From an uncultured Clostridia bacterium (lineage in GTDB: Bacteria; Bacillota; Clostridia; Oscillospirales; Oscillospiraceae): 13,368 nucleotides of DNA. This document shows positions 6,321-13,368 of this stretch, piece by piece. The notes beneath the pieces are model-generated. The model ran no database searches. It was not told where the DNA came from and was given only the letters and a program-made list of their open reading frames with translations. A program made the position numbers and the translations under genes. The stretch is from contig CAMHER010000038.1 in assembly GCA_946184215.1 (NCBI GenBank), forward strand, positions 1 to 13,368. The letters are read 5' to 3'. How positions within the stretch are numbered: position 1 is the stretch's first letter; each line of letters begins with the position of its first letter.

Positions 6321-6324
6321 ACAA
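6309..6324. promoter_or_regulatory. Perfect 16-bp palindrome on the MMPL promoter -10 (candidate operator)
   Basis: TTGTATTATAATACAA is its own reverse complement and contains the TATAAT hexamer. The AT-rich core is partly dictated by the -10, but the symmetric TTGTA/TACAA flanks are not. This looks like a repressor site of GntR, TetR or PadR style; no such regulator is encoded in the window. Confidence 0.6.
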
Positions 6325-6376
6325 AGTTGTGAAAACCGATCCGGCGCTTTTCACGCAGGGGAAAGGGTATCGATAT

Positions 6377-8830
6377 ATGAACGAAAACAAGCTGATGACA
6401 CGTGCGGCGCGCACGATCGTCGATCAACGGAGATGGATCCTGATTATTTTTGCCGTACTGTGCGCGCTGAGCGTATATACCGGCACGCTCGTCGTCACAA
6501 ACGACAGCCTGGAGCATTTCCTTCCGGCCGACACCGAAACCAGGCAGGGACTGGATATCATGGACGAGGAGTTCGTCACCTATGATACGGCGCAGATCGT
6601 TGTACGCAACATCTCCTTCGAGCAGGCGCTTTCGATTGCCGAGGAGATCGAGAGCGTGGAGAACGTGAAGAAGGTCGAATTCGACGACAGCGAGGAGCAT
6701 TATGAAGGACTCTCCGGGCTCTTTGAAGTGACCTTTACGGGGGCGAACGACGATCCCACGAGCAAGACTGCGCTCGATGAAATCGAGCAGCGGCTGGAGG
6801 TGTACGATCTCTACGTCAACACAAAGGTCGGCAACCCGCTGAAGACGATCATCGACAGCGAAATGCTCCTTGTGGACATCATCGCCTTTGTCATCATTAT
6901 TCTGGTGCTGCTTCTCACCTCCCGCACCTACGGCGAGATTCCGGTGCTGCTGCTGACCTTCGGCGCAGCGGCGCTGCTGAACATGGGGACAAACTTCCTC
7001 ATGGGGGAAATCTCCTTCGTCACGGACTCCATCGCGCTGGTGCTGCAGCTGGCGCTGGCAATCGACTATGCGATCATCCTCTGCCACCGCTTTACCGAGG
7101 AGCAGGCCGATAAGCAAGCGCGCGAGGCAGCTATTGCCGCGCTGAGCAAGGCCATCCCCGAAATCGCCGGCAGCAGCCTTACCACCATTTCCGGGCTGCT
7201 TGCCCTCACCTTTATGCAGTATAAGCTGGGCGCGGACATGGGCTTCGTGCTCATCAAGGCGGTTCTCATCAGCCTGCTTTCGGTGTTCTGCCTGATGCCG
7301 GGACTGCTGGTGATGTTCTCCGGACTGATCAACCGCACGGCACACCGCAAATTTCTGCCGGACGTGCCGTTCCTGGGCGCGTTTGCCTATAAAACGCGCA
7401 AGGTTGTCCCGTTTTTGTTTGCCGCGGTGCTTGCGGGCGCGTTCTTCTGCTCGAAGCGGGCCAACTATGTCTATGATCAATACAGCGTGGAGTCGATTCG
7501 CAAGAATGAGATCCAGCTGGCCAGGGAGAAAATCAAGTCCACCTTTGGGACGCCCAATGTCTTTGCCATGATCATTCCCGCCGGGGACAACGAAAGCGAG
7601 AAGGAGATCGTCGCGGAGATCAAGGACCTGCGCCATACCCTGTCGGTTACCGGCCTGTCCGATATCGACGCCATCGACGACTATAAGCTGCTTGACGAGG
7701 TAACGCCGCGGCAGTTTGCCGAGCTGCTGGATCTCGACATCGAGATCGCCGAGCTGGTCTACGGCAGCTATGCGCTGGAGCATAACGAATACGGCAAGGC
7801 TGTGACGGGCATGGACAGCTATCGTATCGCCCTGCTGGACATTTTTGATTATCTGCTGGAGAGCAAGGATAACGTGACGCTGAACCTGGACCAGGAGACC
7901 CAGGACAGGATCGACGATATGAAGGAGGAGCTCGACGACGGCAAGCTGCAGCTCCTCAGCGACGACTGGAGCCGTATCGTCATCGAATCCGACGTTCCCC
8001 CGGAGGGAAACGAAAGCTATGAATACCTCAGTGCGCTGCACGGGATCGCAGCACGCTATTATGACGAGAGCTACATCGTCGGCGACACCACCAGCTGCAG
8101 CGATCTGAAAAGCTCGTTTGAAAACGACAATACGGTCATCACGATCCTGGAGATCGTGTTCGTCACGCTGATTTTGATCTTCACCTTCCATTCGGCGGGG
8201 CTTCCGCTGCTGCTGATCATCGTGATCCAGGGCAGTATCCTGATCAACTTTTCCTCCCCCTATCTGCTGCATAAGAATCTGTTTTTCCTTACTTATCTGA
8301 TCATCAGCGCCATCCAGATGGGCGCCAATATCGACTATGCCATCGTGATCTCCGACCGGTATCTGGAATCGCGCCGGCGCATGGAGCCGAAAGAGGCTAT
8401 TACCGACGCGCTGAACAAGGCCTTCCCGACCATCGTGACATCCGGCACCATGATGGCCGCGGCAGGCGTCGTCATTGCCCTGCTCGCCTCCAACGAGACG
8501 ATCTCCGCCATCGGCGTTTATCTGGGCAAGGGAACGCTGATCTCCATGCTGCTCGTCACCTGCATCCTGCCGCAGATCCTGCTGCTGGGCGACAGACTGA
8601 TCAGCAAGACCAGCTTCTCGGCTCACCGCGGCACGATCTTCAGCCATGCGGGCGTGGTCCATCTCGACGGGCACATCCGCGGCTATGTCAACGGCTATAT
8701 CGACGCCGAGATCCACGGAAAAGTCAACGGAGAGATCAACGCACACATGGAGATCGACAATCTGAAGGACGGGCAGACTCCCGCCGAGCCCGCGCCGCAG
8801 GAAAAGGAGGCACAGGGCCATGAAGAATAA
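6377..8830 (+). CDS. MMPL/RND-family transporter with hydrophilic repeat tail (817 aa)
   Basis: Large polytopic membrane transporter of the RND superfamily, MMPL branch, which uses the proton gradient to move lipids or other hydrophobic molecules. It has the expected two-fold plan: TM1 (RRWILIIFAVLCALSVYTG), a first extracytoplasmic domain, five TM helices, then TM7 after a central loop, a second extracytoplasmic domain and five more TM helices. The proton-relay Asp-Tyr pairs known from MmpL3 are present in both halves, D230-Y231 in TM4 (LALAIDYAII) and D653-Y654 in TM10 (GANIDYAIVI). After the last TM comes an unusual tail at about 762-795 with Gly and alternating Ile/Val (GHIRGYVNGYIDAEIHG), then a Pro/Glu-rich end. 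ATG 6377 is chosen over GTG 6329: GAAAGGG lies nine bases upstream and the promoter ends at about 6327. The last 11 bases overlap the next gene. The substrate is unknown. Confidence 0.93.
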   Translation: MNENKLMTRAARTIVDQRRWILIIFAVLCALSVYTGTLVVTNDSLEHFLPADTETRQGLDIMDEEFVTYDTAQIVVRNISFEQALSIAEEIESVENVKKVEFDDSEEHYEGLSGLFEVTFTGANDDPTSKTALDEIEQRLEVYDLYVNTKVGNPLKTIIDSEMLLVDIIAFVIIILVLLLTSRTYGEIPVLLLTFGAAALLNMGTNFLMGEISFVTDSIALVLQLALAIDYAIILCHRFTEEQADKQAREAAIAALSKAIPEIAGSSLTTISGLLALTFMQYKLGADMGFVLIKAVLISLLSVFCLMPGLLVMFSGLINRTAHRKFLPDVPFLGAFAYKTRKVVPFLFAAVLAGAFFCSKRANYVYDQYSVESIRKNEIQLAREKIKSTFGTPNVFAMIIPAGDNESEKEIVAEIKDLRHTLSVTGLSDIDAIDDYKLLDEVTPRQFAELLDLDIEIAELVYGSYALEHNEYGKAVTGMDSYRIALLDIFDYLLESKDNVTLNLDQETQDRIDDMKEELDDGKLQLLSDDWSRIVIESDVPPEGNESYEYLSALHGIAARYYDESYIVGDTTSCSDLKSSFENDNTVITILEIVFVTLILIFTFHSAGLPLLLIIVIQGSILINFSSPYLLHKNLFFLTYLIISAIQMGANIDYAIVISDRYLESRRRMEPKEAITDALNKAFPTIVTSGTMMAAAGVVIALLASNETISAIGVYLGKGTLISMLLVTCILPQILLLGDRLISKTSFSAHRGTIFSHAGVVHLDGHIRGYVNGYIDAEIHGKVNGEINAHMEIDNLKDGQTPAEPAPQEKEAQGHEE

Positions 8831-11800
8831 ACGCCACTCTCTCCATGCGCTGCTGGCGCTTCTCTGCGCGCTTACGGTGCTTCTCACATGCCTTGCGCCG
8901 GCGATCTTCGCAGAAGCTGCGGCGGAGGAGACCGTATCCGGGGAGGAGAGCGGGCCCGAAGCGGATGCGCCCTCGACGGAAGGCCAGCTCATCCTGGGCA
9001 ATGCGGACGGTTCCGCGGGAGAGAACGAGGGCAAGACGATCCACCTGACGAGCCGGGAAGAGTTTGAGGCCTTCTCCCGCAATTGCCGCAGCAGCGCCTG
9101 GTCCATCGGGCTGAGCGTCATGCTGGACGCGGACCTGGACTTCAGCGGCCGGGCGGTCATGCCTGTGCCCTCCTTTTCCGGCAGTTTTTACGGAAACGGA
9201 CATACGATCCGCAATTTCCACTGCGCCTCCAACGGTTCACACCAGGGCCTGTTTCGTTATCTTGAACAGGATGGACGGATCCTGGATCTGAACGTGATCG
9301 GCGTCGTTATGCCGGACGGGAGCCGCAGCAGTGTCGGCGGCATTGTCGGCACCAACCGGGGCAGCGTTTCCGGCTGCAGCTTCTCCGGAACGGTGGAGGG
9401 TTTGATCTCCGTCGGCGGCATCGCAGGTGAAAACCTGGGCGTCATCAGTGACTGCGCTTCCGATGGCAGCGTAAACGGAAAGCATTTTGCCGGCGGTATC
9501 GCCGGATACAGCGACGGGACGATCCGCCGCTGCACCAATCACGCTGAGGTCAATATCGAGATCCGTGACGAGTCCCTCGACATTGAGACCCTGGATATCC
9601 GGGACATCGTCGGCATCAACCTTGTCACAACGGAGGATTCAGACACCGTCTCCGACGTGGGCGGCATCGTCGGGATCAGCCTCGGGTCGATCGATGGCTG
9701 TGTCAACGAGGGACTCATAGGCTATCAGCACTACGGCTACAACGTGGGCGGCATAGCAGGACGCCAGTCCGGCCAGATCGAGGACTGCGTCAACAACGGC
9801 GCCGTACTCGGCCGCAAGGATGTGGGCGGCATCGTCGGGCAGATGGAGCCCTATCTGATTCTGGACGATTCCTCCTCCCTGGCCGATGAGATCGCCGCCC
9901 TGCAGGCGGCAATGGACACAGCCATGGGGAATATGAGCGCGAATTCCGAAGCGCTCGGCTCTTCAGCCCAGCAAATCTCCACCAGCGGGTCAAATCTTAC
10001 CAATCACTATGTGGGAGAAGCGATCGACGATCAGTCCGGCATTGAGGAGGAACGGGAAAAGCAGGAGCACCGGGCGGACTTCCGCGATGCGGCGACCGGG
10101 GCGGGCAGCGCCATCGGGAATGCTTACGGTTCCCTGGGCGATGACACGATCAGCGACATAACAAACGGCGATCTGACCGACGCGGACAAGGAAAAGCTGA
10201 TCCAGACCGGAGGCGGACTTGCCGCCGACGGGGGAGAAGGGCTGGCAGAGCGCCTGCAGCTGCGCGACGCGCAGCGTGAGGCAGAGCTTCAGGCGATGGA
10301 AGAGGAAAATGCGCGGATGCGCGCGGAGTATGCCTCGCTCTCCTCGGGGCTGAATACGATGGGCCGGACGCTCCACGGTACGCTCTCCGGCCTGGCTGGC
10401 GATATGAAGAGCGTCAATGCCCATTACAGCAATATTCTGACCATGTTTACCAATGCGCTCTCCGGCAATCTGCAGCTGCGCGTGATGGAGGACATCTCCG
10501 ATCTGGATACCGATGAGGACATGAACGGGAAGGTCCTCTCGTGTACCAATAACGGTGACATCAACGGAGATACCGACGTCGGCGGGATCACTGGCGCAAT
10601 GGGAGTCGAAGCCGAATTTGACCTGGAGGGTATCCTCTCGGCCAATATCACCGACTCCGTGCAGATCTCAACGGACTCCTACTTTGCGCGCTGCATCGTG
10701 CGCAAGTGCGTCAACAACGGTTCTGTCACGGCAAAGAAGGACTACAACGGCGGGATCTGCGGGCTGGCGGAGCTGGGCGTGATCTCGGGCAGTGAAAACT
10801 ACGGAGACATCTCCGCAGGCGGCAACTATTGCGGCGGAATCGCGGGACAGTCCAAATCCATCGTCACCGGCAGCTATGCCATGTGCGGCGTGGAAGGCGG
10901 CGAGTACGTCGGGGGAATCACGGGACAGGGCAAGCGGGTCGTCGGCTGCAGCTCGATCGTTGAGATCGACGAGACCATCGCCTGCAGCGGCGCGATCTGC
11001 GGCTGGGCAGACGCAGAGGATGAGGATCTGTTCATCTCCCACAACACCTTCGTCAGCGACACCCTGGGCGGGGTGGACGGCATCAGCTATGACCAGGCGG
11101 CCCAGCCGATCAGCTATCAGAAACTCTATGAAATGGATGACCTGCCTGAGCGCTTCCGCTCGCTGAAGGTCAGCTTCCGCGCGGACGGCCTCGTGATCCG
11201 TGAGCTGTCCGTGCCCTTTGGCGGCAGCGTCGATGCCGCAGATATTCCTCCCGTTCCGGAGATCAGCGGCTACAGCGGCTTCTGGCCGGAAACGGATCTG
11301 AGCAATCTGACGTCCTCCGTGGTGATCGATGCGGTCTATCTCAACCGCCTGACCGGTCTGGCAGCGGATTACAGCCGTGCGGACGCAGCTCTGCCCGTCG
11401 TGATCATTGAGGGCCTCTTCGAGCCGGGCTCTGAGGTGCGCGTCAGCGACTGGAACGATGTCGTGCCGGCGGAGCATTATCTTCTGCGTGAAGCGCTGCA
11501 GGTTGAGATCGACAGCCGCGTGGCGGATCTGGAGTCGTTTTCGATCCACTATCTGCTGCCGGAGACCTCTTTCCCGAATGGGAGAGCAATCCTGTGCGTC
11601 CGCGGCGAGAACGGCCTGGAGATCTGTCCCTATGAGATCGACGGCAGCTACATGATCTTTAAGGCCTCCGGCTCCGAGATCCGGTTCTGCGTGCTGGCAA
11701 AGAGCGTCGATACAAGCTATCTCGTGCTTGGCGCGGCCGTGCTCGCGCTTCTGCTTGTGACGGCTGCCGCTGCCGTTCTCGGCCGCAGACGCCGCAGGAG

Positions 11801-11924
11801 AAAGGCTGCGGCTGCGGCAGAGAGCCCGGCTCAGCAGACAGAAGACCTCTCCCGGGAAGAAAGCGCAGCCGGAAAGGCGGCAGAGGAGAGAGAGGAAAAA
11901 GAGACTGTCGGAACGACATCCTGA
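8820..11924 (+). CDS. Secreted, membrane-anchored GLUG-repeat surface protein (1034 aa)
   Basis: Large cell-surface protein of unknown function. It has a signal peptide with a basic start (MKNKRH), a hydrophobic core and a probable cut after residue 31 (AIFA/EA). GLUG-type repeats, which build a right-handed beta-solenoid, occur in two blocks, residues 172-341 and 568-750. Between them is a 225-residue mostly helical insert rich in Ala, Ser, Glu and Gln (ADEIAALQAAMDTAM; QREAELQAMEEENARMRAEY). An InlB-repeat-like module follows at about 783-841 (FGGSVDAADIPPVPEISGYS). A single TM helix at 967-987 is followed by six Arg and a charged cytoplasmic tail. The gene starts inside the last codons of the MMPL gene (11-base overlap) with AGGAGG at 8805-8810, nine bases before ATG. 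This tight coupling suggests the two act as one complex, the surface protein perhaps as periplasmic or wall-side partner of the transporter. Confidence 0.9.
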   Translation: MKNKRHSLHALLALLCALTVLLTCLAPAIFAEAAAEETVSGEESGPEADAPSTEGQLILGNADGSAGENEGKTIHLTSREEFEAFSRNCRSSAWSIGLSVMLDADLDFSGRAVMPVPSFSGSFYGNGHTIRNFHCASNGSHQGLFRYLEQDGRILDLNVIGVVMPDGSRSSVGGIVGTNRGSVSGCSFSGTVEGLISVGGIAGENLGVISDCASDGSVNGKHFAGGIAGYSDGTIRRCTNHAEVNIEIRDESLDIETLDIRDIVGINLVTTEDSDTVSDVGGIVGISLGSIDGCVNEGLIGYQHYGYNVGGIAGRQSGQIEDCVNNGAVLGRKDVGGIVGQMEPYLILDDSSSLADEIAALQAAMDTAMGNMSANSEALGSSAQQISTSGSNLTNHYVGEAIDDQSGIEEEREKQEHRADFRDAATGAGSAIGNAYGSLGDDTISDITNGDLTDADKEKLIQTGGGLAADGGEGLAERLQLRDAQREAELQAMEEENARMRAEYASLSSGLNTMGRTLHGTLSGLAGDMKSVNAHYSNILTMFTNALSGNLQLRVMEDISDLDTDEDMNGKVLSCTNNGDINGDTDVGGITGAMGVEAEFDLEGILSANITDSVQISTDSYFARCIVRKCVNNGSVTAKKDYNGGICGLAELGVISGSENYGDISAGGNYCGGIAGQSKSIVTGSYAMCGVEGGEYVGGITGQGKRVVGCSSIVEIDETIACSGAICGWADAEDEDLFISHNTFVSDTLGGVDGISYDQAAQPISYQKLYEMDDLPERFRSLKVSFRADGLVIRELSVPFGGSVDAADIPPVPEISGYSGFWPETDLSNLTSSVVIDAVYLNRLTGLAADYSRADAALPVVIIEGLFEPGSEVRVSDWNDVVPAEHYLLREALQVEIDSRVADLESFSIHYLLPETSFPNGRAILCVRGENGLEICPYEIDGSYMIFKASGSEIRFCVLAKSVDTSYLVLGAAVLALLLVTAAAAVLGRRRRRRKAAAAAESPAQQTEDLSREESAAGKAAEEREEKETVGTTS
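9333..9842 (+). repeat. GLUG repeat block A (inside surface protein)
   Basis: Six VGGI(V/A)G-type units, mostly 25-30 residues apart, begin at residue 172: VGGIVGTN, VGGIAGEN, AGGIAGYS, VGGIVGIS, VGGIAGRQ and VGGIVGQM. Most units carry a (S/N)G-x-I-x-x-C segment with one Cys and end in an N-G or D-G-x-V turn. The third unit is lengthened by an acidic stretch (DESLDIETLDIRDI). The sixth unit is cut short by the helical insert. Confidence 0.85.
10521..11069 (+). repeat. GLUG repeat block B (inside surface protein)
   Basis: Repeats resume with the second half of a unit (GKVLSCTNNGDINGDTD) and continue as VGGITGAM, NGGICGLA, CGGIAGQS, VGGITGQG and the degenerate SGAICGWA. As in block A the units carry regularly placed Cys and Asn-Gly turns. 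The first full unit is extended by about 30 residues (EFDLEGILSANITDSVQIS). Confidence 0.83.
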
Positions 11925-11944
11925 TACGAATACAGAAATACAAA

Positions 11945-11986
11945 AAAACACCCGCCCGATCTCTTTTGAGATCGGGCGGGTGTTTT
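11945..11986. terminator. Bidirectional terminator with perfect 19-bp stem
   Basis: Arms 11945-11963 and 11968-11986 are perfectly complementary (core CACCCGCCCGATCTC) around a TTTT loop, with A and T tracts at the outer ends. It lies between the convergent surface-protein gene (stop 11924) and the SGNH-like gene (stop 11997) and should serve both. Confidence 0.95.
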
Positions 11987-11996
11987 GGCTGTTCAA

Positions 11997-12812
11997 TCAG
12001 TATTCGAGCGCATGCGTGCGCAGATATCCGAGCACGGCCTGGATGCCGGCGGTGTTGAGCGTTTTGTTGTTCGCTCCGGCATACTTGGGATTCAGGTCAA
12101 GACCGCTGCGAACGGCCTGGGCCACGTCGACAAAGTAGACGCCGGTGTCACGGCAGATCTCACGTACCCATTCCGTTCCTTCGTTGGCAATATCGCTGGT
12201 CAGACCGTCGAGAGAGGCATAGCCCTCCGCCACCGGGGCGATCGAGCAGCATATGATCCTCGTCTCGGGACTGGCAGTTTGAATCGACTGAATCAGCGCC
12301 TTATAGGCGGCGATATAATCCTCTTTCTTCGCATTGCCCAGACCGTCGCTTCCGATGCAGAGAAACAGCTTTGCGGGCTTGCTGATCATGCAGGCGTCGG
12401 CAGGGGAAATCTTGGAGCCGTCGCTGTAGAGAATGTTCCAGGTGGCCGCACTGCCGATGGGCAGGCTGCCGGACTCGCTGCTCCAGACGTCGCCGCCCGT
12501 GAGAGACTGATCACGCATGGCGATCATGATGCTGTCGGTGAGGAAAACGGCGGAGCGGATATAATCCTCACCCGCGTCCTTGGTCTCGCGCAGCTCATGA
12601 AGCTCGCCATCCGGCTCGACAAAGGTCAGAGAAGAAACGTCGCCCGTGCTCTTCTCCGGCCTGGACGCGTTGAGATTCGGCGTGCGCGCGTCAGCCTCGC
12701 CATGATAGGGCGTCACGACGGAGAAGGCAAAGCCTACAAACAGCAGCACAAGACACAGTACAATTCCGATCGCCCACAGAATGTTTTTTAAACCGGCCAG
12801 TCTGTCAAACAT
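11997..12812 (-). CDS. Membrane-anchored SGNH/GDSL-like protein, catalytic residues degenerate (271 aa)
   Basis: One N-terminal TM helix (residues 11-33) places the rest outside the membrane. The domain from about residue 85 follows the SGNH-hydrolase pattern. Block I strand and nucleophile loop is AVFLTDS (Ser94). A block III-like strand reads LFLCIGSDG, then a long helix (DYIAAYKALIQSIQ), then ETRIICCSIAPV. The C-terminal block V region is NNKTLNTAGIQAVLGYL. In active members, which hydrolyse esters on lipids, glycans or teichoic/peptidoglycan groups, the Asp-x-x-His dyad sits where this protein has N248-N-K-T251, and the block III Asn is Asp here. Only the Ser is clearly kept, so it may be non-catalytic. 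The start has AGAGGGA about eight bases upstream. No promoter is evident in the 95 bases before it, so it may depend on read-through or an unrecognised promoter. Confidence 0.75.
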   Translation of the reverse strand: MFDRLAGLKNILWAIGIVLCLVLLFVGFAFSVVTPYHGEADARTPNLNASRPEKSTGDVSSLTFVEPDGELHELRETKDAGEDYIRSAVFLTDSIMIAMRDQSLTGGDVWSSESGSLPIGSAATWNILYSDGSKISPADACMISKPAKLFLCIGSDGLGNAKKEDYIAAYKALIQSIQTASPETRIICCSIAPVAEGYASLDGLTSDIANEGTEWVREICRDTGVYFVDVAQAVRSGLDLNPKYAGANNKTLNTAGIQAVLGYLRTHALEY

Positions 12813-12856
12813 CGTCTGTCCCTCTCTTCCCGGAATTCGATTTGCTTTTGTTTTGC

Positions 12857-12888
12857 AAAAACAGCGGGGCTGTGTGCCCCGCTGTTTT
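12857..12888 (-). terminator. Terminator of the EF-G-like gene
   Basis: Arms aaaacagcggggc (12858-12870) and gccccgctgtttt (12876-12888) flank a 5-base loop. On the minus strand the stem is followed by TTTTT, 20 bases after the stop codon at 12908. Confidence 0.92.
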
Positions 12889-12907
12889 CAGCTTTCAAAG
12901 TACGATA

Positions 12908-13368
12908 TTACTCGGCCTCGGCCAGAGCCTTGGCTTCCTCAATGACCTTCTGCTGGACGTTGCCGGGGGCTTCCTCATAGCGGACAAACTTGCAGGTGAA
13001 GGAGCCGGCGCCCTGCGTCATGGAGCGGAGGTCGATGGTGTAGGTGCTCATTTCTGCCATCGGGACCTCAGCCTCGATGGTGGTCATGCCGTCCTCGGCG
13101 GGCATGGAGCCCATCATGGTGCCGCGGCGCTTGGAGTTGATGTCGCCGATGATCGCTCCCTGATACTCGTCGGGGATCGTGACGAACAGCTGGCCGATCG
13201 GCTCGAGGATCGTGGGCTTGGCCTTGGGGATGCCGTCCTGGTAGGCCAGACGGGCCGCGGTCTGGAACGCCATATCGTTGGAGTCGACGGGGTGGTAGGA
13301 ACCGTCGTACAGCGTGGCCTTCAGGCCGACGAGCGGGTAGCCGGCGAGAACGCCCTTCTGTACGGCGT
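12908..13368 (-). CDS. Elongation factor G-like protein (EF-G2 type), C-terminal part, truncated by window edge
   Basis: C-terminal domains IV-V of a translational GTPase that promotes ribosomal translocation or a related step. The frame is open to the window end; the ATG at 13273 is internal, preceded in frame by AVQKGVLAGYPLVGLKATLY and then DGSYHPVDSND, a clear EF-G domain IV segment. Domain V follows with ILEPIGQLFVTIPDEYQGAI, IGDINSKRRGTMMGSMP and DLRSMTQGAGSFTCKF. Compared with canonical EF-G (SRRG-x-I-x-G, PLAEMFGYATDLRS), this copy has SKRRGTMMG and PMAEMSTYTIDLRS, as in the divergent second EF-G paralogues of many Firmicutes. The GTPase domain is outside the window, so the paralogue call is provisional. 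An alternative is the only EF-G of the organism. Confidence 0.92.
   Translation of the reverse strand, partial: AVQKGVLAGYPLVGLKATLYDGSYHPVDSNDMAFQTAARLAYQDGIPKAKPTILEPIGQLFVTIPDEYQGAIIGDINSKRRGTMMGSMPAEDGMTTIEAEVPMAEMSTYTIDLRSMTQGAGSFTCKFVRYEEAPGNVQQKVIEEAKALAEAE

Noticed and set aside
6314..9160. Very long (948-codon) open frame on the minus strand opposite the MMPL gene
   Set aside because: The plus strand here has clear TM helices, conserved Asp-Tyr pairs, a promoter and a ribosome binding site. The antisense translation is rich in Asp, His, Gln and Arg without domains, as expected for a mirror of GC-rich codons.
9333..11069. DNA-level tandem repeat or CRISPR-like array in the surface-protein gene
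   Set aside because: The periodicity is in the protein (GGIxG units). The DNA copies differ in codon use and spacing, and there are no identical repeats with uniform spacers.
10668..11996. Long minus-strand open frame (442 codons) opposite the surface-protein gene
   Set aside because: It runs through the repeat-encoding part of the plus-strand gene and across the terminator at 11945-11986, and has no start signal or recognisable domain.

Overview
The window is GC-rich, with strong AGGAGG-type ribosome binding sites and TTGACA/TATAAT-type promoters. It carries a MalG-type sugar permease, an XRE-controlled ABC exporter, an SPFH/ribbon-helix-helix pair, a YhfC-type intramembrane protease and an EF-G paralogue. 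This combination suggests the chromosome of a high-GC anaerobic Firmicute of the class Clostridia, probably Oscillospirales. That assignment is inference from gene content and style; no rRNA or marker gene confirms it. There are no transposases, phage genes, tRNAs or CRISPR arrays.

Layout. (1) 1-499, plus strand: the 3' part of a CUT1-type sugar ABC permease, probably the last gene of an operon that began upstream, ending at a perfect two-way terminator (514-548). (2) 3490 down to 560, minus strand: a four-gene operon of XRE regulator, four-TM membrane protein, ABC ATPase and ABC-2-type permease. Its promoter (3530-3558) has one 18-bp palindrome over the predicted start site and a weaker copy over the -35, a textbook autorepression layout. 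(3) 6167 down to 3644, minus strand: a second four-gene operon of SPFH/Band 7 protein, ribbon-helix-helix protein, YhfC-family intramembrane metalloprotease and DUF1648 membrane protein. Its promoter -10 lies inside a perfect 10+10-bp palindrome (6186-6208) that can also be read as two TGATATCA boxes one helical turn apart.

(4) 6377 to 11924, plus strand and divergent from operon 3: an MMPL/RND-type transporter and an overlapping gene for a large secreted, membrane-anchored GLUG-repeat protein. Their promoter has a TATAAT -10 embedded in a perfect 16-bp palindrome. A perfect 19-bp-stem two-way terminator (11945-11986) closes the unit. (5) 12812 to 11997, minus strand: a membrane-anchored SGNH/GDSL-like protein that appears to have lost most catalytic residues. 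(6) 13368 to 12908, minus strand: the C-terminal part of an EF-G-like protein with its own terminator (12857-12888).

Working together. Most of the window concerns the cell envelope. The two divergent units around 6170-6376 are the most interesting. One couples a membrane-organising SPFH protein to a predicted intramembrane protease and a candidate DNA-binding autoregulator. The other couples an MmpL3-like proton-driven transporter to a giant surface beta-solenoid protein whose solenoid is interrupted by a long helical insert. Their functions are not known from the sequence; a role in envelope stress or in export of a lipid or surface component is inference.
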